This document shows, piece by piece, positions 35,441-45,400 of a stretch of 64,000 bases of DNA (within the stretch, counting starts at the first letter, position 1; each line of letters begins with the position of its first letter). Source of the DNA: Palsa-892 sp963751615 (GTDB lineage: Bacteria > Pseudomonadota > Alphaproteobacteria > Rhizobiales > Xanthobacteraceae); contig CAVVVG010000005.1 of the NCBI GenBank assembly GCA_963751615.1, positions 62,001 through 126,000 on the forward strand, in the 5' to 3' direction. Made by a program: the position numbers and the translations under genes. The notes beneath the pieces were generated by a model that did not search any database, was not told the DNA's origin, and was given only the letters and a program-made list of their open reading frames with translations.

Positions 35441-35470
35441 CGACGTCTGCTTGTGGCACTTTGCGAACAT
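35441..35470. repeat. Palindromic repeat, degenerate
   Basis: GACGTCTGCTTGTGGCACTT then TGCGAACAT: a decayed hairpin 1. It is the last copy I recognise on the plus strand; none was seen beyond it. Confidence 0.45.
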
Positions 35471-35604
35471 GCTGACAGCAGCGAATAAGCGGACTCACTC
35501 CATAATCAGTTTCATCATCGAAAAAGAGCCAGTTCACAGAATTGCTATCAGCAGCCATTCCGACTAAACGCACTACGATCCGCGAGTCGTGATTTCGTCC
35601 AACA

Positions 35605-35630
35605 AAACCCCGGCATCAAAGCCGGGGTTT
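35605..35630. terminator. Terminator for the BA14K gene
   Basis: Perfect stem AAACCCCGGC / GCCGGGGTTT with loop ATCAAA, about 50 bases after the BA14K stop on the minus strand; a T-rich run follows on that strand. Confidence 0.6.
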
Positions 35631-35681
35631 GTATTTGACAAGGCGAACGTGGCCCTTGAGCATCCGGTCGCAGCTATGTGC

Positions 35682-36143
35682 TCATGGACATGGATGACGC
35701 ATGCCGTCATTGCCGAGATAAGTGCCGCTCCTCGGATCATAAGACCTAAACCGCTGCATGCAGTACGCCACCGCATCCCCCCCGGCCCCGGGCGCAGAAA
35801 CAACGTAGCCGGGCGCAGGATAATAGCCAGGACCGTAAAACGCTGGATTGCCGTAATAACCGGGATAGCCGTAATACGCGGGAGAACCGTAATAGTAGGG
35901 AGCGGTGAGCGCTCCAGCTACGAGCGCACCGCCGACCAATCCTGCGCCGACGCCCCAACCCCATCCTCTGCCGCCCCAACCCCATCCTCTGCCGCGCCAA
36001 TACACGGTCTCGATGTTCGTTGGGACAGTGTTCTTGATAGCCAGAGCATCAGCAACCGGCATCGCCGATGCAACATTCGCAAACGGCGCAATGCTCATTG
36101 CAAACAATGCCGCCGCAGCTAGGGAAGGCAATCGATTTGTCAT
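35682..36143 (-). CDS. BA14K family secreted protein
   Basis: A 153-residue protein with signal peptide ending NVASA. The middle is Gly/Trp-rich (WRGRGWGWGGRGWGWG) then Tyr/Pro/Gly-rich (YYGYPGYYGNPAFYGPGYYP). The C-terminus has the BA14K motif AYCMQRFRSYDPRSGTYLG ending with a second Cys. BA14K of Brucella is a lectin-like immunoreactive protein; its role here is unknown. The start at 36143 has GGAG nine bases upstream. Confidence 0.82.
   Translation of the reverse strand: MTNRLPSLAAAALFAMSIAPFANVASAMPVADALAIKNTVPTNIETVYWRGRGWGWGGRGWGWGVGAGLVGGALVAGALTAPYYYGSPAYYGYPGYYGNPAFYGPGYYPAPGYVVSAPGAGGDAVAYCMQRFRSYDPRSGTYLGNDGMRHPCP
35952..35993. repeat. 21-bp tandem repeat, two units, inside BA14K gene
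   Basis: Two exact copies of a 21-base unit beginning CGCCCCAACCCCATCCTC encode the GRGWGWG heptads of the BA14K protein; in-frame length variation is possible here. Confidence 0.8.
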
Positions 36144-36640
36144 GGGGTTTTCTCCGTTGCTTTGCGTCATACCGGGTATGGTAAGGCATTTAATCCAATT
36201 GTACCACTAGAATAGAGATTATTGCATCGATGGACTTTGATCTAGTTGGATTGATGAAAGAGCAAACATATGTGGTGCGGGTGGGCTTAGCCACGTTCCA
36301 ATCAGTAACCGGCTAGCCGGCGTATAGTTCCAGGCGGGCGCACAACAGAAGTTCAATATAAACTTTGTTCGCGCCAAGTGATCGCGGACTGGGCTACCAT
36401 GTAAAACTACCGAGATAAGAGCATCCGCCTTTGTAGAATCACGGCGCGCAATGGAACACCAAATCGCAATGCGAACATATCTTTCGTAATGCCGACGTTA
36501 TACGCAACTATTTTAAAGCGCTTGACCTGAAACGTTGCGCGGGAGCGCAAAGGTCACAATTCATCCGCATTTTGATCGCCGAGCGGGCACGTTTTTCCTC
36601 TAACAACATGGTCATTCCCATACACATAACGGAGCCTGTT
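36144..36640. other. Intergenic region, nothing recognised
   Basis: About 500 bases between divergent genes. No repeat, hairpin or coding frame stands out. Confidence 0.4.
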
Positions 36641-37051
36641 ATGAAGACCTGGATATTCGCGGGTGCGCTCGCACTCGCGATAATGGGGCCATGTTTGGTC
36701 AAGCACGACGTCGCAAACGCGGTCACCCTTGAAGCCAACAAACTTACCGAAGTGAATATTGCGCAAATCAAGGGTCTTTTGAAGTTGACTTCAGCGCAGG
36801 AGCCACTTTGGGCGAAAATTGAAGAAGTATTGATGTCCGTTGCCCGCGAACAAGCAAAGGATGAATCGGCTGGTCTTCTGCATCGCATAAGCCGCCGTGT
36901 CGTCTCGATTGCATTCAATGACACAGTGACACAGCGTTTAAAGAGCGCGGCGCTCCCGTTGCTTGCAAGCCTCAACGAAGATCAGAAAATGGTTGTTCGT
37001 AGACTCGCCAGCCGCATGGGCATCGGCCACATGGTAGCGATGTCGAACTGA
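36641..37051 (+). CDS. Spy/CpxP-type LTXXQ protein
   Basis: A 136-residue periplasmic protein. Signal peptide ends VANAV. Two degenerate LTxxQ motifs are seen, LLKLTSAQEPLW and LASLNEDQKMVVR, separated by long amphipathic helices, as in Spy/CpxP ATP-independent chaperones and sensors. GGAG lies six bases before the ATG. It stands alone. Confidence 0.72.
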   Translation: MKTWIFAGALALAIMGPCLVKHDVANAVTLEANKLTEVNIAQIKGLLKLTSAQEPLWAKIEEVLMSVAREQAKDESAGLLHRISRRVVSIAFNDTVTQRLKSAALPLLASLNEDQKMVVRRLASRMGIGHMVAMSN

Positions 37052-37439
37052 AAGCCATTTGGGTTCCGCGTGGGCATGATTCTGTGGCCCGAACGCGGCG
37101 ACCATGCACAGCAACCGGACCCACCTCAAACAGTTGCGTAGTCATTGGATCAGCCCATACATATCAAAACCAGGGAACAGACATCCAAGTGCTAATAATT
37201 GGCACGGTGCTCTAAGCAATTCCGGAATTAGTTTTCAAAATCTGATTTGCAAATCGTGAGTTAGGTCACAGCACCTATAATTCGCGCCTCCCAATGGCAA
37301 AAGACCACAGAGTTATTGTGTGTTTGGCACAATTACTGCCGTTATATTGCGATCAGAGTTACTATCTTTTTTCGAACGGGATTGTTAATAACGCGCTCCC
37401 GAATTTATTACTGCTTGAAGCAGTTCTGATAATAGCAAA
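37052..37439. other. Intergenic region, nothing recognised
   Basis: Nearly 390 AT-rich bases, presumably containing the promoter of the glycosyltransferase gene downstream. No repeat or ORF is convincing. Confidence 0.4.
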
Positions 37440-38903
37440 ATGAATTCAGACTTAGATTTGCTGAAGGGGCGCTGGGTGCTTCTCCCAAGACAAAAATTGG
37501 CAATCGCTATGTTGATATTGGCTGGCGTCCGATTGCTGACGCTCGGCGCGTATCCTTTGTTTGATCTTACCGAAGCGCGCTACGCGGAAATCGCCCGTTT
37601 AATGGCTGAAACAGGCGATTGGATTGTACCCCACATCGACTATGGAGTCCCATTTTGGGCAAAGCCTCCGCTTTCGACTTGGCTTTCGGCAGCATCAGTT
37701 TTTCTACTTGGCGCAAATGAATTTGCAGTCCGCCTGCCGAGTTTTTTCCTCGGTATTGCCGTCGTGTTTCTAACTTTTTTTGCACAAAAAGACGATCGCG
37801 ATGCTGCCATAGCTTCTGCAGCGATCTTGGGCAGTTCAGTGCTGTTCTTTATTTCCGCTGGCGCGGTCATGACAGATATGGCGCTCCTATTTTGCACGAC
37901 ACTTGCAATGCTTTCTTTTTTTCGCGCAGTCGAACAAAATGATAAGTCATGGAACTATTGGTTTTTTGTTGCCCTCGGGCTGGGTATGCTCGCCAAGGGA
38001 CCGATCGCCATCGTTCTTAGTGCTCTACCTATTTTCGCTTGGACATTATGGTTCAACCGCTGGGGTGATATTTGGCAGCGCCTGCCTTGGTTCAGCGGAT
38101 CGATTTTAGCAGCCATCATCTCACTCCCGTGGTATGCAATAGCTGAAATTCATTCACCCGGTTTTTTGAATTATTTTATTCTTACTGAACATTTTCACCG
38201 TTTTTCCGCGTCCGGCGACATCGAAGACCTTTATGGCCATCAGCACATCCAATTCTATGGGATAATCTGGCTCTACGGCTTCGTCGCAACTCTTCCTTGG
38301 TCAGGTATGCTCTTGGCTTTGGCGGTAAAAAATTTTAGTCAATTGCAGTCTCTCATTCGTGAATTTTTGCATACCCCCAGCCGCGTTTATTTCCTCTGCT
38401 GGACGCTGGCTGCGGGAATTTTTTTCACATTCACGCGGAACCTTTTATGGACCTATATTCTGCCAGGTTTGCCGGCCTTTTCCGTGTTGGCGGCACAGGC
38501 CTTTTGCAGTCAAAGCGGTGGGATGCAGAAGCATATTCGAGGATTTCTCATCGGCACATTAATCCCACCTTTTGCAATGATTGGTTTCGTCGTAGCCGCG
38601 GCGCTCGGGGTTGTTGCGCCACCATCCGGAAAAATATTGCTTTCGCAAGCAAGTCGATTGCCCGGGTGGCATCCGGGTGCGCTGGCGTATGTAAAAACGC
38701 GGCCCTATTCCGCTCAATTCTACGAAAAGGGTCGCGCCCGGAAGGTTTCATTATCGGAGCTCACGTCGTCCATGAGTCGTGATATTCAATTTCTCGCAGT
38801 GCCGCGCAGTGTTCGCCTGCAAGATACGTCACTGGCGCAACTAACGCCCGTTGGCGGTGACCGGAATTATCAATTATTCCGCGTCAATTCCGATTCGCGT
38901 TAA
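37440..38903 (+). CDS. ArnT-like glycosyltransferase family 39
   Basis: A 487-residue polytopic membrane protein. The first periplasmic loop has YPLFDLTEARYAEIARLM, the DxxEARY-type motif of ArnT/PMT enzymes, followed by TGDWIVPHIDYGVPFWAKPP with PFWAKPP typical of ArnT. About ten membrane helices follow, with MLAKGPIAIVLSALPIF in the middle. ArnT adds aminoarabinose to lipid A; here the soluble C-terminal domain is short and no arn operon is present, so the sugar is unknown. It is monocistronic. Confidence 0.82.
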   Translation: MNSDLDLLKGRWVLLPRQKLAIAMLILAGVRLLTLGAYPLFDLTEARYAEIARLMAETGDWIVPHIDYGVPFWAKPPLSTWLSAASVFLLGANEFAVRLPSFFLGIAVVFLTFFAQKDDRDAAIASAAILGSSVLFFISAGAVMTDMALLFCTTLAMLSFFRAVEQNDKSWNYWFFVALGLGMLAKGPIAIVLSALPIFAWTLWFNRWGDIWQRLPWFSGSILAAIISLPWYAIAEIHSPGFLNYFILTEHFHRFSASGDIEDLYGHQHIQFYGIIWLYGFVATLPWSGMLLALAVKNFSQLQSLIREFLHTPSRVYFLCWTLAAGIFFTFTRNLLWTYILPGLPAFSVLAAQAFCSQSGGMQKHIRGFLIGTLIPPFAMIGFVVAAALGVVAPPSGKILLSQASRLPGWHPGALAYVKTRPYSAQFYEKGRARKVSLSELTSSMSRDIQFLAVPRSVRLQDTSLAQLTPVGGDRNYQLFRVNSDSR

Positions 38904-39051
38904 ATCCATCGTGGCGCAGACAGTGGTTAGACGTCGGAATTTTGACTCGAGACACTGATATGATGCGAGACTGGAATTGAAATTTTAAAACCTGATTTGT
39001 CACAACCGGTTACGTTTTCCTCTCGGCCGGCACCAAATCTCGTTTAACGTT

Positions 39052-41295
39052 TCAATCACTCATATAGCGGATCATCGCCCCGACGATATTCGAATAATCG
39101 TCAGTCCAGACCCATTGTTTCGGGTCGGTCTCTTTGTTTTCCCATTGCTTATCGCCGGCGAGAGCGCCGAAATCTGCCTGCTTGCGCGCACTGGCCGTGA
39201 CCGTGGAACCATAGAGATATTGGCTGTCGTCTTCCTCCAGTGCCTCATCAGCAAAGATGAGCGTGGTCAGCCCATTTGCTTTCGCGATACCGGCAACGAC
39301 TGAACCGAGCTCCATGTACCGGTTCGAAATGTGCAAAACGACAATTCCTTGCGGAGCTAACTTAGCAAGATACGTTGCCATCGCTTCCTTGGTGATCAGA
39401 TGGATCGGGATTGCGTCGGACGTAAATGCATCGACAATGATGATGTCGTAAGTCCCGTCTGTTGCATCCGTGAGCGTAAGCCGTGCATCGCCTAACACAA
39501 TTTCAGCCTCAGGCGCACAGCTAGAATAATACGTGAAATAAAAAGGATCGGTCGCAACGTCGACGATCGTTTTGTCAATTTCATAGAAGGTAAAGCTGTC
39601 GCCTTCCCGAAAATAACAGGCAAGTGACCCAGCTCCGAGACCGACGACTGCAACACGGATAGGTCGAGGGGTTTTTGCGCGAACTGCATAAATTGCCTGT
39701 GCTATGCCAGATTTTGCGTGATAATAGGTCAGCGGGATCGGTTGTTCTTCTTTCGCCGCATCTTCGTCATCAAGAATACGTTCCGCACCATGGACGGTCG
39801 TTCCATGTTTCAGGACACGATACTGGCCAGTATCGAATACCTGGTGAACGCCGAAGAAGCTCCGCACGGAGACGCCCGGATGTGTCCGCCACTGGTCTAT
39901 CGCTCCAACCGCAAGGATAAGAGTGATAATGGCCGCGAATTTCAAAGAGTCTCGCAAAAGAACGATGGCTACGAGCAGAATGGCAGATACGGCTGCCATC
40001 AAATGCGAATCATCGATCGCATCTCCGAATTGTTCGCGATAAATGATCACAGCAGCGGCCACGGCGAAACCGACAAACCACAGAATTTTCCAACGATTCA
40101 TCGCCACGGTGAAAATACTTGGCCTGCACAGCAAGCCTGCAATAATAACAAGCGGATATTCCGCCACCCAACTGAAACTATTCGGTGCAACTAATCCCGC
40201 GAAAATTCCGCCCACCATGCCACCGAACGACATCCATAAATAGAAATTCGTGAGATGTCGGGCAGGCGGGCGCCGCCGTGAAAGCTCCCCGTGACAAACC
40301 AGCGCCGTAATAAAAAAAGCGATGAGGTTCACAACAACAGTGAGTAGAAGCAGATGTGTCGCCGCATTGACGTACATGCCCACGAGAAGCGCGATGACAA
40401 CCGGCTGAGCCGCGAGTGCAAATTTGTGCGGGATTATCGGCTTCTTTTGGAACACGATTATGAACGTCGCCAGATAAAGCGCCAATGGCAGCACCCACAG
40501 CAACGGGGAAGCCGCAATATCAGTCGAGATATGCGCGGTCACCGCCAGCAGAAAAGCCGACGGCACGGCCGCAAGAGCACTCCAAATCAATGCGTCAAGC
40601 CAGTTTGGGCTACCCGATCGGCCCGAACGCGGTTCGGCAACGACCTTCCGATCTGAAGACGGCCACAGCAATGCGCCGCAGATCGCGATCAAAACGATTA
40701 GGCCATAAAAGCCGTACGACCAGACATAGGTCTGGTCGCCAAGATGGCTAAACGGTTCGATCAGCAGCGGATAGCTTAGAAGCGCGAGGAAACTACCCAC
40801 ATTCCCCACGGCATACAGAAAATACGGATCCTTTGCGGATGGATGGGACGTGCGCGAAAACCATGCTTGAAGAAGCGGCGCATTGACCGCGAGCACAAAA
40901 AACGGCAAGCCAACCGAGGCCGTGAATAGGCCAATCAGATAGAAGACCTCCCCCTCGCTGGGCGGACGACCCCACTTCGTTCCGATTGCGAGCGGTAGCA
41001 CGAATGTAGCTGCGCACATCACGATCAGATGCAGCACGATCGAAGCTCGGCTCGTTAGATAACGCGCAATCAGATGCGCATAGGCATAACCCGAAAGCAG
41101 CATCGCCTGAAAAAACACCATTGCGACCGACCACACGGAGGCTGAACCGCCAAGTCGCGGCAGCACCAATTTGGTGAACATCGGCTGCACCGCAAAAAGA
41201 AGGGCAGCGCTCACGAAAATCGCGGCGGCAAAAACTATTAGAATCAACCCGTTCCACGGGACAACTCTTTGAATGTTTGTTTTTTGGATAGCCAT
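39052..41295 (-). CDS. Fused MFS-like transporter and spermidine-synthase-like protein
   Basis: A 747-residue protein. Residues 1-430 form many membrane helices beginning LILIVFAAAIFVSAALLF and including the conserved LVLPRLGGSASVWSVAM and DPYFLYAVGNVGSF. Residues 500-740 are a Rossmann-type spermidine-synthase-like domain with VAVVGLGAGSLACYF, FYEIDKTIVDVA and DIIIVDAFTSDAIPIHL. This fused family is common in bacteria with no proven substrate; the membrane part suggests the aminopropyl or methyl transfer, if any, is coupled to export. The start at 41295 is preferred over 41313 by alignment to the hydrophobic N-terminus. Confidence 0.82.
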   Translation of the reverse strand: MAIQKTNIQRVVPWNGLILIVFAAAIFVSAALLFAVQPMFTKLVLPRLGGSASVWSVAMVFFQAMLLSGYAYAHLIARYLTSRASIVLHLIVMCAATFVLPLAIGTKWGRPPSEGEVFYLIGLFTASVGLPFFVLAVNAPLLQAWFSRTSHPSAKDPYFLYAVGNVGSFLALLSYPLLIEPFSHLGDQTYVWSYGFYGLIVLIAICGALLWPSSDRKVVAEPRSGRSGSPNWLDALIWSALAAVPSAFLLAVTAHISTDIAASPLLWVLPLALYLATFIIVFQKKPIIPHKFALAAQPVVIALLVGMYVNAATHLLLLTVVVNLIAFFITALVCHGELSRRRPPARHLTNFYLWMSFGGMVGGIFAGLVAPNSFSWVAEYPLVIIAGLLCRPSIFTVAMNRWKILWFVGFAVAAAVIIYREQFGDAIDDSHLMAAVSAILLVAIVLLRDSLKFAAIITLILAVGAIDQWRTHPGVSVRSFFGVHQVFDTGQYRVLKHGTTVHGAERILDDEDAAKEEQPIPLTYYHAKSGIAQAIYAVRAKTPRPIRVAVVGLGAGSLACYFREGDSFTFYEIDKTIVDVATDPFYFTYYSSCAPEAEIVLGDARLTLTDATDGTYDIIIVDAFTSDAIPIHLITKEAMATYLAKLAPQGIVVLHISNRYMELGSVVAGIAKANGLTTLIFADEALEEDDSQYLYGSTVTASARKQADFGALAGDKQWENKETDPKQWVWTDDYSNIVGAMIRYMSD

Positions 41296-41325
41296 TTCCA
41301 AATTAACTCTCAATCCAAATGAAGA

Positions 41326-41357
41326 AAGCCGCCCTGCATTACAGGACGGCTTTTTTT
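41326..41357 (-). terminator. Terminator between FTR1 and spermidine-synthase-like genes
   Basis: Stem GCCGTCCTG / CAGGGCGGC on the minus strand with loop TAATG and a following T-rich stretch, just downstream of the FTR1 stop. The plus strand also has seven Ts after the stem, so it could be bidirectional. Confidence 0.7.
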
Positions 41358-41361
41358 CATA

Positions 41362-42189
41362 TCAGCGCCTGATATGAGCAGGTATAGGTGGCGGTGCAAC
41401 GATTTTCATCAGAATATAAGTCAAAACGAGTATCGCTACATAAACAATTGCCTGCATTCCTGTCGGCTGATCATTGTAACCGATAAGCGTATGCAGTACT
41501 TTTCCCAACAGACTCGAGTCTGAAAGAATATTCGATGTATTCCATAGAGTTGTATTGAAAAGAGTCAGCTTGTCCGCCTGTTCAAGAAATCCAACCGCCT
41601 GAGCGGCCATGCCCGCAGCGAGCAACGCGATCAGCAGACTTGTCACAGCAAAAAGATAGCGGCCGGGAATTTTTAGAAGCCCGAAATAGGTCAGCAAACT
41701 CACCAGCCCGCCGAGCAGAAGGCCCATAACGCCGCCCGCAAAAATTCCGTAATTCGCTCCTCCCTCTTGCGCCATAATTCCGTAGAGAAAGAGGACAACC
41801 TCAGAACCCTCACGCAATACGGCGACGCCGACAACAACAGCGAGCGCCAACAAAGTGCGCGAGCCCGTCACAACAGCCTTGCCGATCGCCAACATCTCTG
41901 CGGCAATTTCGCGCCCATGCTTGGACATCCAGACATTGTGCCAAGTGAGCATGAAAACGGCGATACCAAGCACCAGCGCATTAAACAATTCCTGTCCCAT
42001 GCCGGCGAATGCAGTGGTAATGACCTCGACAAAAAAAGCCACCACGCACGCACCGATAATGCCCGCTAACACCCCTCCCGCGATCCACTGACCGCGGTGC
42101 TGAACGGCTTTTGTCGCGGCCATTACGATGCCGACAATGATACCGGCCTCGATAACTTCACGAAAAACTATAATGAGTGCCGCGAGCAT
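41362..42189 (-). CDS. FTR1 family high-affinity iron permease
   Basis: A 275-residue inner-membrane protein with seven helices. The two iron-binding REXXE motifs are present as REVIEAG near the N-terminus and REGSEVV in the fourth helix. FTR1 proteins import iron with a partner ferroxidase or cupredoxin (EfeO/EfeB or FetM type); no partner is encoded next to it. The start at 42189 places the first helix at the N-terminus. An upstream terminator-free stretch of 275 bases separates it from metH. Confidence 0.88.
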   Translation of the reverse strand: MLAALIIVFREVIEAGIIVGIVMAATKAVQHRGQWIAGGVLAGIIGACVVAFFVEVITTAFAGMGQELFNALVLGIAVFMLTWHNVWMSKHGREIAAEMLAIGKAVVTGSRTLLALAVVVGVAVLREGSEVVLFLYGIMAQEGGANYGIFAGGVMGLLLGGLVSLLTYFGLLKIPGRYLFAVTSLLIALLAAGMAAQAVGFLEQADKLTLFNTTLWNTSNILSDSSLLGKVLHTLIGYNDQPTGMQAIVYVAILVLTYILMKIVAPPPIPAHIRR

Positions 42190-42485
42190 GGTGGACCTTT
42201 TATTCGACAACGAGCATGCCTTAGTTCAACCGAGGGAAAATCGTCGAACAAAGGACCCGCCACCGGCGGATTCACGCTAATCGTACCGCCCAGCCGGGCG
42301 CACTTTTTTAACGCGAATAACAGAATACAAGCAGAATGGAAGAAGATGCCCGGGGTCAATAAGCGCAGTACACATTGGAGACATTCTAATTCGAAATTAG
42401 CGGGCAAATCCCGCCTTTTCGGGGCAATCTTGCAACGATGGAACGATTAACGCTCTCCATTCAGCAACATTTGACGTTGCTGCGC
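42190..42485. other. Gap upstream of the iron permease with two hairpins
   Basis: Contains the palindrome CTAATTCGAAATTAG (42386-42400) directly followed by GCGGG-CAAAT-CCCGC and CTTTTC (42400-42420), the latter terminator-like for plus-strand transcription. No gene is seen. Confidence 0.4.
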
Positions 42486-45400
42486 TCATGCCGCTTCTCG
42501 CGGAAGCCGTGCAGGGTCGTAGGAAAGGTTAGGCGCGAGCCATTTCTCACACTCCGCCACAGTCCAACCCTTGCGTTTCGCGTAGTCCTCGACCTGATCG
42601 CGATCGATACGGCCTACGCCGAAATAGGCGCTCGCGGGATGTGAAAAATAAAATCCCGATACCGACGCACTTGGCCACATCGCGTAGCTTTCGGTCAGTT
42701 CGACGCCGATGGCGTTATTCGCGCTGAGCAGGCGGAACAGTGTGCCCTTTTCGGTGTGGTCGGGCTGCGCCGGATAACCGGGTGCAGGCCGAATTCCGTG
42801 ATAGTTTTCCTCAATCAGTTCATCGTTGGATAGATTTTCGTCCGGCGCATAACCCCAGAATTCTTTACGAACACGTTGATGCATCCTCTCGGCGAACGCC
42901 TCGGCAAGCCGATCAGAAAGCGCTTTCAGCAGGATCGCGTCATAATCGTTATTCGCGCCCTTTAGCGCACTCGATTTTGCTTCCGCGCCGATGCCCGCAG
43001 TCACGACAAAACCGCCGATATAGTCCAGCACCTTTGTCGACAGCGGCGCGATGAAATCGGCAAGCGCCAAATTCACGCGCGCGTCGCGCCTGGGCATCTG
43101 CTGGCGCAGCGTATGTAGCTTTGCGACACGTTCCTTACGCGCGTCGTCCTTGAACAGGACAATATCATCACCTTCGGTATTCGCCGGCCAGAAAGCTATG
43201 GTCGCGCGCGCTTCCAGCCATTTCTCTGAGATAATTTTTCCCAGCATCGCCTGCGCATCGGCATAGAGACCGCGAGCTGCGGCTCCATACTTTGAATCTT
43301 CCAGAATTTGCGGGAATCGCCCTTTCAACTCCCATGCCATAAAAAACGGCGACCAATCGATGGCCCGCACCAGATCGGCGAGATCATAATTTATAAAAGT
43401 TCTTGTGCCCAAGAATTTCGGTTTGGGTGGCTTATAGTCGGAAAAATCGAGCTTGAGACGATTCTCGCGTGCAACGGAAATCGGCAGGCGTGTCTTCAAA
43501 TCGTCGGCGCGCGCATGCGCCTCCGCGACCTTCTGATATTCGGCACGCGTTTGCGTCACGTAGGTCTTACGCGTTTCCGGATTTAGCAGCGATGATACGA
43601 CGCCAACCGCACGGCTTGCGTCCGTCACATACACCGCCTGCCCACGCAGATAGTTCGGTGCGATTTTCACTGCTGTGTGTACGCGACTCGTTGTCGCGCC
43701 GCCGATAAGTAATGGAAGATCGAATCCTTCGCGCTCCATTTCCGCTGCGACATTGCACATCTCGTCGAGTGACGGAGTAATGAGACCAGAAAGTCCGACA
43801 ATGTCGACCTTTTCCTTGCGCGCGGTTTCTATAATTTTCTGCACCGGCACCATCACGCCGAGATCGAGCACCTGATAATTGTTGCACTGTAGCACAACCC
43901 CCACGATGTTCTTGCCAATGTCATGAACGTCGCCCTTGACGGTTGCGAGCAGAATCTTACCTGGTGGTGGTTGATCAACCAGACCCTTCTCCTCTTTTTC
44001 CCTTTCCATGAACGGCAGGAGATAGGCCACCGCCTGTTTCATAACACGCGCGGATTTCACCACCTGTGGCAGGAACATTTTTCCTGAACCGAATCGATCG
44101 CCAACCACGTTCATGCCGTTCATCAGCGGGCCTTCGATCACGTGCAGAGGACGCTCGGCAACCTTGCGGGCCTCTTCCGTGTCAACCTCGATAAATTCCG
44201 TGATGCCGTTCACCAGCGCATGCTCAATACGCTTCACTACGGGCCACCCGCGCCAAGCGAGATCAGCCTCTTTTTTCTCTTTTCCGCCGCCCTTGTATTG
44301 CTCGGCGAGCGCCAGCAATCGCTCAGTTGCATCGGCGCGGCGGTTCAAGACGACATCCTCGCAAGCTTCACGTAATTCCGGCTTTAGATCGTCATAGACC
44401 GCGAGCTGGCCTGCATTGACAATTCCCATATCCATGCCAGCCTTGATCGCGTGATAAAGAAAGACGGAGTGCATTGCCTCGCGTACGCCTTCATTGCCCC
44501 GGAATGCAAAGGACAAGTTCGAAACGCCGCCAGAAATGTGCGCATACGGCAGGTTCTGGCGAATCCATCGCACCGCCTCGATAAAAGCGATTCCGTAACC
44601 GGCATGCTCCTCGATACCGGTAGCGACAGCGAAAATATTCGGATCAAAAATAATGTCTTCTGCGGGAAAACCGATTTCTTTCGTCAAAATCTTATAGGCG
44701 CGCGCACAGATCTTCGTCTTTCGCTCGACTGTATCGGCCTGACCCTGTTCATCGAAGGCCATCACAACGACGGCAGCTCCATAACGGCGAACAAGCCGGG
44801 CGTAATTTTTGAAGGCATCCTCGCCTTCTTTCAACGAGATCGAATTGACGATGCCTTTGCCCTGCACGCACTTGAGACCCGCCTCAATCACCGACCATTT
44901 CGAGGAATCGACCATGATAGGGACACGCGCAATTTCGGGCTCCGCCGCAATTAAGTTCAAAAAGGTGACCATCGCTTTTTCGGAATCGAGCAATCCCTCG
45001 TCCATGTTTATGTCAATCACCTGCGCCCCGTTCGCTACCTGATCGCGCGCAACGTCAAGCGCAGCGTTGTAGTCGCCATCCTTGATGAGTTTGCGGAATT
45101 TTGCGGAGCCCGTGACGTTCGTCCGTTCGCCGACGTTCACGAACGGAATTTCCGGCACGAGTTCAAATGGCTCGAGACCTGAAAGTCGAAGGCGATGCGG
45201 AATTTGTGGAATCTTGCGCGGCGCCTTGCCCTCGACCGCTTTCGCAATCGCAGCGATATGCTCTGGCGTCGTACCACAACATCCACCAACAATGTTCACG
45301 AGACCGGCGTTGGCGAATTCTCCAAGCAATTCTGCCATAAATTCCGGACTCTCGTCATATTGCCCGAATTCGTTTGGCAAGCCGGCATTCGGATAGGCGC

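Noticed and set aside
5136..35470. CRISPR array
   Set aside because: The repeats are palindromic but scattered between genes with variable spacing, without regular spacers or cas genes.
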